This document shows, in pieces, positions 1 through 9,893 of a stretch of DNA of 43,287 nucleotides. The position numbers and the translations under genes were made by a program. Every line of letters begins with the position of its first letter. Position 1 is the stretch's first letter. Source of the DNA: Priapulus caudatus (taxonomy: Eukaryota; Priapulida; Priapulimorpha; Priapulimorphida; Priapulidae); the NCBI RefSeq assembly GCF_000485595.1, contig NW_014577070.1:443220-486506 (forward strand). Reading direction: 5' to 3'. A model generated the notes under the pieces. The model did not search any database. It was not told where the DNA came from and worked only from the letters and a program-made list of their open reading frames with translations.

Positions 1-1296
1 AATTTCGCCATTGCGTAGGGTTGTAAGTGCATATTATCTGCCTTGCCATTGCCCACGCGTAGGTTCTAAGTGGATAATCTGTCTTGCCATTGCCACGCGT
101 AGGTTGTAAGTGCATACATCTGTCTTGCCATTGCCACGCGTAGGTTGTAAGTGCATACATCTGTCTTGCCATTGCCACGCGTAGGTTCTAAGTGCATATA
201 TCTGCCTTGCCATTGCCATGCGTAGGTTCTAAATGCATTACATCTGTCTTGCCTTGCGACGCCATAAGGTCTCAAGTGCCATACATCTATCTATGGCAAT
301 TGCCACGCAGTAGGTTCTAAATGCATTACATCTGTACTATGCCATTGTCACGTGTCAGGTTCTAAATGCATACATCTGCTTGCCATTGCCACCCACTGTA
401 GCGATTTTAAATGCATAGCATCTGTCTTGGCCATTGCATGCGGTAGGTTGTAAGTGCATACATCTGTCTTGCCATTGCCATGTGTAGGTTGTAAAGTGCA
501 ATAATATCTGCCTTGCCAATTGCACGCGTAGGTTCTAAGTGGATCATCTGTCTTGCCATTGGCCACGCGTAGGTCGTAAGTGCATACACTCTGTCTTGGG
601 CCATTGCCACGGGTAGGTTGTAAGTGCACTTACATCTGTCTTGCCATTGCCACGTGTTATGGGTTCTAAATGCGTATATCTGTTTGCCATTGCCATGCGT
701 AGGTTCTAAATGCATACATCTGTGCTTGCCATTTGCCACCATAGGTTTCTAAAATGCATATGGACTTGTCTTGCCATTGCCACGTGTAGGTTCTAAATGC
801 ATAACATCTGTCTTGCCATTGCACGTGGTATGTTCTAAATGCATACCATATGTCTTGCCAGTGCGCACGTGTAGGTTCTAAATGCATACATCTGTCTATG
901 CCATTAGCACGCGTAGGTTCTAAATGCATACATCTGTCTTTGCCATTTGCCATCGTGTATAGGTTATACTAATAATTGTATTTTTCATTCTGTCTTGCAT
1001 TGCCTTATGCCTGATAGCGTAGGGTTCTAAATGATACATCTGTTGTCTTGTCAATTGCACGTGTAGGTTCTAACAATGCATCATCTGTCTTGCCATTGCC
1101 AATGCGTTAGTTCTAAATGCATACATCATGCCTTTGCATTGCCAATTGGTTAGGTTCTAAATGCATAATCGCTGTCTTGTCATTGCCACGTGTAGGTTCT
1201 AAATGCATACATGCTGTCTGTGCCATTGCCACGCCGTAGGTTGCTAAATGCATACATCTGCCTTGCATTGCCCATGCTTAGGTTCTAAATCGCCAT
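1..1296. repeat. 41-bp minisatellite array, about 30 copies
   Basis: A tandem array runs from the left edge of the window. The unit is about 41 bp: GGTTCTAAATGCATACATCT followed by GTCTTGCCATTGCCACGCGTA. A TAAGTGCATA variant of the middle is common in the first 650 bases. Copies differ mostly by single-base insertions and deletions rather than substitutions. Because the unit is not a multiple of three and the indels are frequent, the short open frames here (for example on the minus strand at 34-219 and 666-953) have no coding meaning. It probably lies in an upstream intron of WDR24, or in its upstream flank if the exon at 2784 is misjudged. The left end is cut by the window. Confidence 0.93.
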
Positions 1297-1309
1297 CACA
1301 TCTGCCGTG

Positions 1310-2745
1310 TAGGTGCGGGCCAAGCAGCGGCTGGACAACCACGCCGACCACGTCACGGACAGCAGAAAAGCCGACAAACAGGCGGCACGAAGCCTAGTGC
1401 GAGCCCGGGGTCGATGAGCGGACAGCGAGACGGGAGCCCGCAGCGACCGAAGAACTCCGGCCGACAGCTCTCCAACATTGCCAGCGGGATTCGTCAACAA
1501 CTCACGCGTGATGGCGCTGGCAGCACGCGAGCGCGAACGGTGAGGGCCGCCGGGACGGGTGAGGGCGCGGGCGTGGGTTGAGGGCCGCCGGGCACTGGCG
1601 GACTGTTGGAAGGCGCCGGGCGTGCGTGAAGGCGCTCGCGGGATCGGGTGAGGGCGCCGGCGGGACGGTGAAGGCGCACAGCGAGGGGACCGGTTGAGGG
1701 CGCCTGGGCGTGGTGAGGGGTCGGGCCGTGGTGAGGGCGTCCGGCGCGGGATGAGTGAGGGTGCCGGGCGCGTTAGGGCTGCTGGCAGCATGCGTAGTCG
1801 GCGGACGGTCGAGGGTGCTGGCGCAGCGGGATGGTGAGCGGTGCCTGGGCGCGGGGGACGGGTGAGGTGGTTTGCCCGGCGTGGGATGAAGGGTGCCGGC
1901 CTGTGGGGACGGCTGCGGGACGGTGATTGGGCGCGGGATTCGGGTACGGTGGGTGAGCCGGGCGGTGTGCGTGTGTGCCGGGCTTGGGGGACGGGTGAAG
2001 GGCGGCCCGAGCCTGTTCGGCTGGGACGGTGAAGCGCCGGCCGCGGGCGGGGACGGTGAGGGGGGGCTCGGCTCTCGGAGCCGGGGACGCGTGAGGGCGC
2101 CGCGGACCCGGGGGACGGTGAAGGCGCGGCAGACGGGGACGCTGACACAGATGGCGCGGGCGTGGTGTGTGCCGGCGGGGACGGTGAGGGCGCCGGGCGG
2201 GGACGGTGAAGGTGGCCGGCGTGGTCGAGGAGCGCGCGGGCGTGGTGAGGGCCGCCGGCGGGGATGGTGAGGGTGCCGGGCGCGGTCAGGTGCTGGCAGC
2301 ACGCGAGCGCGCGGCAGTGAGGCGCGCTGGGCGGCGGGACCGGTGAGGGTGCGGCGGGGAACGGTGAGGGTCCGGGCGTGGTGAGGGTGCCGGGCGTGGT
2401 GAGGGTGCGCGGCGCGGGACGGTGAGGGCGCCGGCGGGGAGCGGTGAAGGCGCGCTGGGCGTGTGTGAGGGCGCTGGCAGCACGCGGAGTGCAGGACGGC
2501 TGAGGTGGCCGGGTGGGATGGTTGAGGATGACGGCGGCGAGGTCAGGGTGCTTGGCAGTCACGCGAGCGATGGACGGTGCAGGGCGCTGGGCGGGACGGT
2601 TGAGGGCGCCGGCCGGCGGGGACGGTGAAGGTCCGGGGCGGTGCGGCGCGCGGGGGACGGTGAGTGCCGGCGGACTGCGGGCGCCGGCGCGGGGAGCGGT
2701 GAAGTGCCGGCCGGGGCGTGCTGGGCCGCGGGCGCCTGTGTCTGT
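1310..2745. repeat. GC-rich, G-skewed minisatellite array
   Basis: About 1.4 kb of very GC-rich tandem repeats with G strongly on the + strand. The basic block is close to GGTGAGGGCGCCGGGCGGGG, with GGACGGTGAAGGCGC variants. A second motif, CTGGCAGCACGCGAGCGCG or a decayed form, recurs near 1515, 1778, 2288, 2470 and 2550, so there is a higher-order repeat of several hundred bases. The array ends in a GTCTGTCTGTCTGTCTCTCT tract just before the first WDR24 exon seen here. Long open frames on both strands (540 aa on the minus strand, 125 aa on the plus strand) are arginine/proline/alanine or glycine/arginine translations of the repeat and are not proposed as genes. The runs of three or more G suggest G-quadruplex capacity (inference). 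Confidence 0.9.
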
Positions 2746-2783
2746 CTGTCTGTCTCTCTCATGACTCATGATAAATTGTTTAG

Positions 2784-5700
2784 ATCGTACCGGCCCACCT
2801 GACAACCTCAACGGGTCTCCACCTAGTGTCAACGACGAGAGCGAAATCAGTGACATGGCGCAGGACCAACCGAACATTGACTGCAAAGTGGAATTGCTGC
2901 TCAGCACGAATGCACTGGCCGAGCAGAGTCATCTTTGGGACAGCACGCAGATGGTGGTTGACATGTTGCACCATTTTGCTGCGAAGGTGAGTTCCTTCTT
3001 TCTTCGGAGAAGAAGGAGATCGACACTTGTTATGTAGTACAATCTAATAAGAATTGCTGAGGTGGGTTTGGGTAGACTATCGTTTTTGTTTTGTTTTGTA
3101 GTTTAGTTTTTTCACACATTATATTTTTGTCGTTCCATTACAGTAGGCTTGTTCACACTGACACTGATAGCTGAGCCCAATAGAATTATATGGTAACTGA
3201 AAATGGTCTGATTTAATCCTGAATAATTTATTTTAACTGAACACTGAAGGGAAATGCCTCTGACACTACTAGAGTGAATCCGAATTATATTTATAGTTGA
3301 TAATTTTTAGTTCTCATCTGAGTGAAGATTTATCCCTAATAATAAACGTCTCCATCTGTCTTTGCGTGGCTAGCATAGGACTATCATTGTCGGTAACATT
3401 CCAAGGCCGTTCGCGCTGTTTTTCGTAACCGGCAATAATTTCAGGGAGACGTGCAGATGTCCGTGTCTGTGCTCATCGTTCTCGGCGATCGCATACGGCC
3501 TCACATCGACGAACACACACAGGAGCACTGGCTGATGTCTTACATAGGTGGGTACAAACCTTGTGCCTGGATCACCCACCGGAATTTCCGCGTGTCTGTT
3601 AGATTGGTTCTTCTGATCCCAGTTACTAGAACTTTATCTGTCTGAGCAAGCATAATCATTCCTCATTATCCCTTCAATATTGTTGCTAGACGGACTTGCG
3701 GCCCCGGTTTTTGCTCGCAGCGCACAGCTCGCGGCGAAGCCGTGCCCCAACAGCGAATACGCCGCCCCCTTTTTGTCCACTTAGACAGATACCTTAGACA
3801 GGGGTCTGAAAACGAACTCCGCGAAAACTGGGCGCAATCCAACCGATATTTCGCGATGGACGGCAGGAGGCCATCTCCAAACGGCCCCTAAACTTTTTTT
3901 GGGGTGGCGCGCCTCATGGCTAAGACGTAGTGACTCCTACAAGAAACCTCAAGAAATGCTGTCAATCAGCGATGACGCGCTCGCTCATTGGCCGCTACGC
4001 GATGACGGGCGCTACTGCCGAGTATAGCGTTATGTCTATCACAGAGCTTTTAACGAAGTGTCGTACGGCGCTCCACGTGGGGAGGCGCGGTCTAGATGCT
4101 ATCTCCAAAAGCGGCGCCGCCTGGCTGCGTACGTGCCACGTTTCGACCAACTTCCTGACCCCGCGCTGCCCGTGGCGACGGCACGTCGTGCGAGCACCTG
4201 CGCTGGCGTGGCCTGTGTGGCTGGTGTGGCAAACCAGCAGTAGCACCAAATACTGGTCCCTGCTAGCTGCTGCAGCGTGGCTCTGGAGCAGCAAAGGTCG
4301 CCGTAGTCAAGCCGGTGTACGTCTCACGAAAACTGCGCGATGTTACGCTTCCCGCTATACGGATTCGCGCGCCCGCCCTCCTTCGGCGCGCGAATTCGTA
4401 TAGCGGGCAGCGCGAGATGCTACATACAACACCCGCGGTCGCGTGCGCCCAGTCCCGCGGAAGTGCGCGGCTTAGCCGCTCTCGGCGGTCGGGGAATAAC
4501 GCATCTTTTGCGCAACGCCATCTTGTACCCGGTCTCTCTGGGTCGCTAAACCTAGAGCAGCTTATGCAATGTTCAAGTGCTGCATTATTACAAATCCAAA
4601 TTTATCACATATGATCTCGAAAGGTGGCGCCACTGACCATTTAAAGCTTGATTTAAGATCGAGTTATTATATAAGAGGTATAGAATCTATGCATGTGGAT
4701 TTAAAAAAATTTTGTATCAGCAAAACTTCTAACTAAAAGAAATTATATCCCTGTATAGTAATATTGTCCCTAATATATATAATATATAATATAATATATA
4801 TATTATAATATCAAGAGTACATAATAGAGATAATAGACATCTCACGATATAATTATAACATATAACTTATACTTAAGTACATCACTGCATAATAATGACC
4901 TAGAGTGTACAACGCAAAACGGGGAAAATAGTCGCTATATCACGGCGAAATAATTATTCTACTTTGTCCTGCGAGGCTAGATATAATTTTCATCGTATTG
5001 CATTAAGCCAGAATCTTTGCTCTCACTAAAACAAGACACCACCCGCTTCGTCCAACTACGATCATCCATAGCTGCACATACTACGCTCGTACACTTCAAC
5101 CCTTCACCCTCGGCCTGCCGGGCGCTTCGCCCATCCCACATCATCACCCTATCCTCGGTCGCCTTTTGCGGGTCTGGCTATCGTTTTCCGTCTCTGCTTT
5201 GAGTCGCTGATAATTTGATGTCACATGCCAAATTTTTTACTCTTAACTACAGCCATATAGAACGAGCTGCGTTGTAGAGACCTTAATTTAGAAAAACAAT
5301 GCCGCTCTATCATGACTGGGCTTAGCTGTGCTAGGAAAGATAATTGGAGGTAAGGGCATAGGCGATTGCCCCGAAGCTCCGATGATAACAGAAATGCCGT
5401 TCATTCATAAAAGTTATCGAAAACTCTCCCCGTAAGCGACTTTCCTAACTGCCAAATACGAGCGAAGAAGGAGTGAAGTGAATATTGGTGATGCGAGGCT
5501 CCGTGAGCCTGTGGGAGGGGAGTTTATGAGCCAGTATCTCAGCCTAGGGAGTATCTATTGACAGAGTGGTTGTCTTGTTTTGAAGAGCAAAGGATCTGCT
5601 GTAATGACAATACCATAAAAATTATTCTAGACTCGCAGGCAAAGTAGAATAATATTGCCGTCAATTAGCACTATTTTCCCGTTTTTCCGTTGTACACTCT

Positions 5701-6416
5701 AGGTATTATTAGCTCTTGATATACATATATATACTTTTGTTATATACTCGTTTAACAGATCTGCTAGGACGATTCCAGCTGTGGAGCTGCACGAACGAGA
5801 TAATCAAGCTGAGTGGACACTCGGCTGTGAATTGCCTGAACCAGCAGTCGACCACTGTGCGCACCGCCTGCAACCGCTGCGGCAAGACGCTGCTGCGGTC
5901 CGGCTGGCTGTGCGACAAGTGCAAGGGCATCACTAACTCCTGCAGCGTCTGGTGCGTCGCCGTCTCGTTTACAGTAGCCTCGTTTTTTTCGTCGTGGCAA
6001 CAGTGATCAATTCATTCTCGTAAAATGAGCCGTTTAGATTTGTGCTCATATTGTTGATGAACGGACGGTCGGACGGACGGATGGACATGCACTCATGACA
6101 GTCTACAAGCTGCATCTGACTATGACTATGTACAGAATACAGTTGGTAAATGTTTTTTTTAACAATGTCTTATATATGGAACATAATAAAAATGAAAATT
6201 ACGAAACGTAGGTACTACCAACACGCATATATTCAGCTATATAAAGAACCAACTTGTGTTTATTTGTTTGTTTGCAGCCACCACACAGTGAGGGGTATAT
6301 ATGCATGGTGTCAGGGCTGCTCACATGGTGGACACTTGCAGCACCTACAGGAGTGGTTCAGCAAGTACCAGGTTTGTCCCGCAGCCTGTGGCCACATGTG
6401 CGAGTTTGCATCCTAG
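2784..6416 (+). CDS. WDR24: WDR24 (GATOR2 subunit), C-terminal part, four exons
   Basis: Exons are 2784-2986, 3445-3547, 5759-5951 and 6278-6416 (stop TAG). All junctions are AG/GT and reading phase is kept across them. They encode about 211 C-terminal residues. The match to WDR24 rests on the helical stretch [16 protein letters not shown], the segment [17 protein letters not shown], and the closing zinc-binding module: [31 protein letters not shown] and CPAACGHMC. In animals WDR24 is a GATOR2 subunit (with MIOS, WDR59, SEH1L and SEC13) that opposes GATOR1 and so promotes mTORC1 signalling at the lysosome; its terminal RING-like domain binds zinc and supports complex assembly. The N-terminal WD40 propeller is not in this window. 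The human protein is about 790 residues, so roughly three quarters is missing upstream. The first exon boundary (TTGTTTAG, 2776-2783) is the least certain. The intron between exons 2 and 3 holds a GC-rich island and a TIR element. Confidence 0.92.
3690..4560. repeat. GC-rich island of unknown origin in a WDR24 intron, with foldback
   Basis: Within the WDR24 intron (3548-5758) this stretch is much richer in GC and CpG than its flanks. It contains a strong foldback at 4351-4407: 22-base arms beginning CCCGCTATACG and ending CGTATAGCGGG, with one mismatch in the arms and a loop of about 13 bases. Open frames (157 and 99 aa) read through it but match nothing I recognise and have no clear splice context. 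It looks like a decayed mobile element, but I see neither full TIRs nor target duplications, so the class is left open. Confidence 0.45.
4892..5709. mobile_element. Non-autonomous TIR DNA transposon in WDR24 intron
   Basis: The two ends are inverted copies of about 85-90 bp. The left end (4892 on) reads ATAATGACCTAGAGTGTACA; the reverse complement of the right end reads ATAATACCTAGAGTGTACAA. Similarity continues inward past CGGGGAAAATAG to TATTCTACTTTG and CTGCGAG. Both ends are bordered by TA (4890-4891 and 5710-5711), consistent with a TA target duplication as in Tc1/mariner or PIF-like families. The 818-bp body has no transposase frame; a 61-aa frame at 5017-5202 is not recognisable. The right end lies only about 50 bp upstream of the WDR24 exon at 5759. 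Confidence 0.8.
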
Positions 6417-8658
6417 AGAAGAAACCAGTTCTGCAGGCACGTATGAACAGTTCCTAGCTAACAAGGACCTATGTTTACTCCCTAATGATGGTGCTATGTA
6501 TACAATGGGGAAAGTGACCTTGATCCGTATTTTGGTTGGAATAACTCTGCTTGTTACTGCTATGCGTTCATCGCGGCTTCATGCAAACTACGTTTTATAC
6601 GTTACTTTCAGGCGAATACTCACATAGTTTTGACAATCTTAGTTTGATATCTGGCACGGCAACGATTAACTATAGTAGCTATATGATGCTGGTATGAGAT
6701 GTATGTGAGAAATGTGAATCAATATTTTTTTTACATGGGTGTAGCCATATAGATCAGTATTGGAAAATTTATTGATCAAGTAAGCACACATGTCCAAAGT
6801 AGTAGAGCAAATAGATCTCATGCTAATAATTGAATTTGCAAGTGTATAATGTATGACACGTGGCAGAGATGTTGTGATGACATACAGCATTGTAAATGCA
6901 TTTATAACAATCAGAAAGGAAGCTAAGATTTCAAATGTATGAATTTGCTTTTTTGGTATTAGAGATATTAAAGAATGGGAGTTGGTAAAATTTTGTACGA
7001 TAAAAATATCATAATAGTGGGCACTGTGTGGAAATCCAGACATGTCTAAGTGTATATTCCCAACCTTTTGTTTGTTTTAGTGCCCAGTTTTATTTATAAG
7101 AAATTATGATATAAATTATAAATACTGGCGTTGAGGCGCATATTGGTGTCATGTAATTTTCATCCAACTTGATCATGTTATGCATTGGTCACACATACCT
7201 CTATTTACATACACTATGTAATTGTTGTGATTCATAATGTAGATATGTACAGTCATATTTGTTTTGTAAATACATTCTGCAACGTCACGTACCGTCAATT
7301 ACGTGAAGATCCGTGCTGCGTAAATGCCGTTGTGTGTGTGATGTGCAAACGATTCACACGTCTGTCTATTTTAATAAACTGGTGGTTTCACGACTATATG
7401 ATACCTGAATGCTCAATATTCGTGCACGTAATTATTTTCTTAATACGACAAGTAATTGCTTTGGCGCAAAGTAAGATGGGCGTTATTGCATGCCGCCAAG
7501 ACATATAGCATTCCAGCGCAAAAACGTAGCCCTGCTTCAGGCTTCCACCTGTAGCCATATGCAGCCAAAATATGACAGATAAAAACAGCGGCTTAAAAGC
7601 TTCTTAAACGCTGTTTAATTGGCTGTAGGCAATCAATAAGCCGCTGTTTGAAGCGCTGCGTAGCATGTGGTCTCGTAACGTCTAAGTGTCCCCTGGCAAA
7701 ATTAGTATATATAGGTTCTCACGATTACCATATGTGTTCTTTCACATTCAAATCGAGTCGTGAACCATCCCTGGAGACTCAATCAGAAACCTATACCTAA
7801 GATAGTTGCCGGTAAAATAGTTGCAGGATGTTTATCGTAGACGCTGTCGAAAGTAAGAGACACATGCTGTGAGTTGGGGCTTGGTGGTGCCTATCCATAG
7901 AAGACAGGAGCTAATGTGGTAGGTCACTTTCACGGAGCCTCCTCTGGGTGCAACACAGCCTTGTTATCCGTCCTGGCCGATCAATATACCTGAAGCAACA
8001 CCCAACCACGCTGACCGTGAGCAAGGAAGGACCAGAAGCCTGTCTGTAAGAACTTTCTAATTTCGGCGTGTGCGTTTAAGAGCAGAATGCACGTTAACTT
8101 GATGATGTAGAAAATTGCAATTTGAGCTAATCTAGTTTTCTAACACGTTAATCAGATCAATGAAAAATATTTTCATGCATGTTTGTGCGAGGAGTGTTAA
8201 TTGCCTATAATAATTGTGATTACTTGCGTTAATTACGTGACTATAGTGAGAAGGTCTGAGTGCCAAGTTATTTCATTATCATGTTGTTCCGTGTGGTAAT
8301 TGAAGTTTAGCTAGTTATGGAGAACCAAAGGAATTCTTATCTTGGTGATCTAATATTTGTCTAAAACTTCATTCTCAGATCCAAGTCTGGTTTGTATAAA
8401 TTACACCTTTTAAACGAAACGCAAAGTTATGCCTGTTTATACCCGGAACAGACGTGCATGCTTACCATGCACAAAGGTAAAAAGTTTTGTTTGTCTGATA
8501 ATTGTATGAATTTATCTCTGAATGCCGACTTTGTAGATTACTACGTGCACTCCAACTATTGCAGCCTTCTCTATCTGCCCTGCTGCATCTATAGTCGGGT
8601 GTGACTTGAGAACTACGTGTACCATGAACTTCAACACTGCAAGATCGAGAAACACATA
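6417..8658. other. WDR24 3' flank and intergenic DNA, no gene recognised
   Basis: AT-rich sequence follows the WDR24 stop. The first AATAAA downstream on the + strand that I noted is at 7373-7378, a possible polyadenylation signal but nearly 1 kb from the stop. Near 7583-7649 there is a small inverted repeat with 13-base perfect arms (AAACAGCGGCTTA and its complement). Around 7880-8050 is a moderately GC-rich stretch that I cannot assign. Short open frames here (up to 125 aa) lack family resemblance. Confidence 0.5.
7373..7378 (+). promoter_or_regulatory. Possible polyadenylation signal for WDR24
   Basis: AATAAA on the + strand, 957 bases past the WDR24 stop codon. I saw no closer canonical hexamer. 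A variant nearer signal is equally possible. Confidence 0.25.
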
Positions 8659-8935
8659 GGTTGCTAGCAACGCTGAGAGGTTCTATGTCCCCCAGGGTAC
8701 TGCCGGAACGTACCCTGGGTACGGTCCGGTATACCGGAACGTACCCTGGTACTATCTAATATGCCGGACCGTATCTCGCCGCCTACTTCACTAACGAGTC
8801 TAGGGAGTCGCCTACGCCTACTGAGTACTCCCTAACCCTAACCCTAATCCTAACCCTAACTCTTTCCCCCCCGTACTCAGGGTACGTTCCGGCAGTACCC
8901 TGGGGGACATAGACCCTATGAGCGCTAGCAACCGA
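8659..8935. mobile_element. Small TIR/foldback element carrying telomeric repeats
   Basis: The ends are inverted copies of about 60 bp. The left end runs GGTTGCTAGC...TCTATGTCCCCCAGGGTA then CTGCCGGAACGTACCCTG; the right end is the same in reverse complement from 8873 to 8934. Within the left arm the GGTACGTTCC-like motif is repeated (8700-8750), so several internal hairpins can form. Between the arms, at 8830-8860, is a tract of five CCCTAA units (one changed to CCTAAT). No target duplication is clear. There is no coding capacity, so it would move only with a helper transposase. Confidence 0.75.
8830..8860. repeat. Interstitial telomere-type repeat (CCCTAA)5
   Basis: About five units of CCCTAA, the complement of the TTAGGG metazoan telomere repeat, with one variant unit. 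It lies inside the TIR element, not at a chromosome end, so it was probably carried here with that element. Confidence 0.9.
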
Positions 8936-9213
8936 CTGCCCTGCTGAAATTTTTTTCAATATATATATACACATTATAGCGTGGTGCCAGACGTTGCCCG
9001 GGAAAATTGTGTAAACAAAATGAAGTCATAGGATGAGTTACGCTGAGTTAATATTTATCATTTTCCTGACAACTGGTGCTATTTACCATGCGTGCCTTTA
9101 TCTACATTTGTGGTGTGGAACTTGTGAGACATGTAGCCGGTTGCATAGATATTATCTTCCCTCCGGAAATTTTATTTGTTTAGTCACGTAAATGTTTAGT
9201 TTATGGGGACGGG

Positions 9214-9335
9214 TATATAAGAGTGCACTGTTCTACCGCAATAAATGCAGTCATCTGGCAGTGTTGTCGTGGCTGTGTGCTCCTACTCGAATATTCATCG
9301 TTGGGAGTGACTTGCACGTACTGCATTCGTGCTCA
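9214..9335 (+). promoter_or_regulatory. Candidate ENGASE core promoter and 5' non-coding exon
   Basis: TATATAA at 9214-9220 is followed at promoter-like distance by GCAGTCATC (about 9247). Then 85-90 bases later comes a perfect donor, CA|GTAAGT, with GT at 9336. Possible acceptors follow at TTTATTTGCAG (ending 9408) and ATTATTACAG (ending 9837), the latter leading into the exon with the ENGASE ATG at 9894. An AATAAA at 9240-9245, directly after the TATA box, is also what a solo LTR would show, so an LTR origin or a chance arrangement remain possible. Confidence 0.4.
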
Positions 9336-9893
9336 GTAAGTTGCTAGCTGACTTCAGACACAGTCTCTATATATGTTAGCCTCATCGCTGCTCTTCTTTT
9401 ATTTGCAGGTTTGTGAACAGCACGTGTGGAGTCACGCTCAAGCCCACTATGTAATCATGCACACGCTTTTACGTGTTAATTGTGCACCCATCCGTTCTTG
9501 TTGAGTTGTGTCAAATCTACTGCTTATCTAGTAGTAAGATCTGCCATAGTTAGTACAAAAGGCAAGTTCAGAGGTTTTCTTGAAAAAGTATTAAATATGT
9601 TACTGTGGCACACCGTTTTAATGCACTGCCTGAACAAAATAACGCATAAAGCTAACGTAATGTGGGGTAATAACGCAATGTTATTTAGTGCAGCTCGATT
9701 CTTTCTACACTAAATGTGCTCTTTTTCTCTGCGTACAGTGTTAGCAGAATTTTTGCATCTACTGGTGCAAGAATCAAAAAGAAGATGATGATAATGATAT
9801 CGACTAGGATAACAAAGAAATAATTTTATTATTACAGTGAGGACCCACACCGCTGGAATTTCAACTAACACCAAAGCCTGAACTTTAGTGAAG

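Noticed and set aside
1-1296. Possible CRISPR-like array
   Set aside because: Units are directly adjacent with no unique spacers, and the sequence is eukaryotic; it is a minisatellite.
1285-2907. 540-residue minus-strand open frame
   Set aside because: Pro/Arg/Ser/Ala translation of the GC-rich minisatellite; it overlaps the WDR24 exon on the other strand and has no domain features.
7583-7649. tRNA or other structured RNA gene
   Set aside because: Only 13-base inverted arms are present; no cloverleaf or A/B box promoter pattern was seen.
7880-8050. SINE or unrecognised exon
   Set aside because: Moderate GC but no A/B box, tail or splice-bounded frame was found.
8830-8860. Chromosome end or fusion point
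   Set aside because: The telomere-type tract is only about 30 bases and is enclosed by the inverted arms of a small element with genes on both sides.
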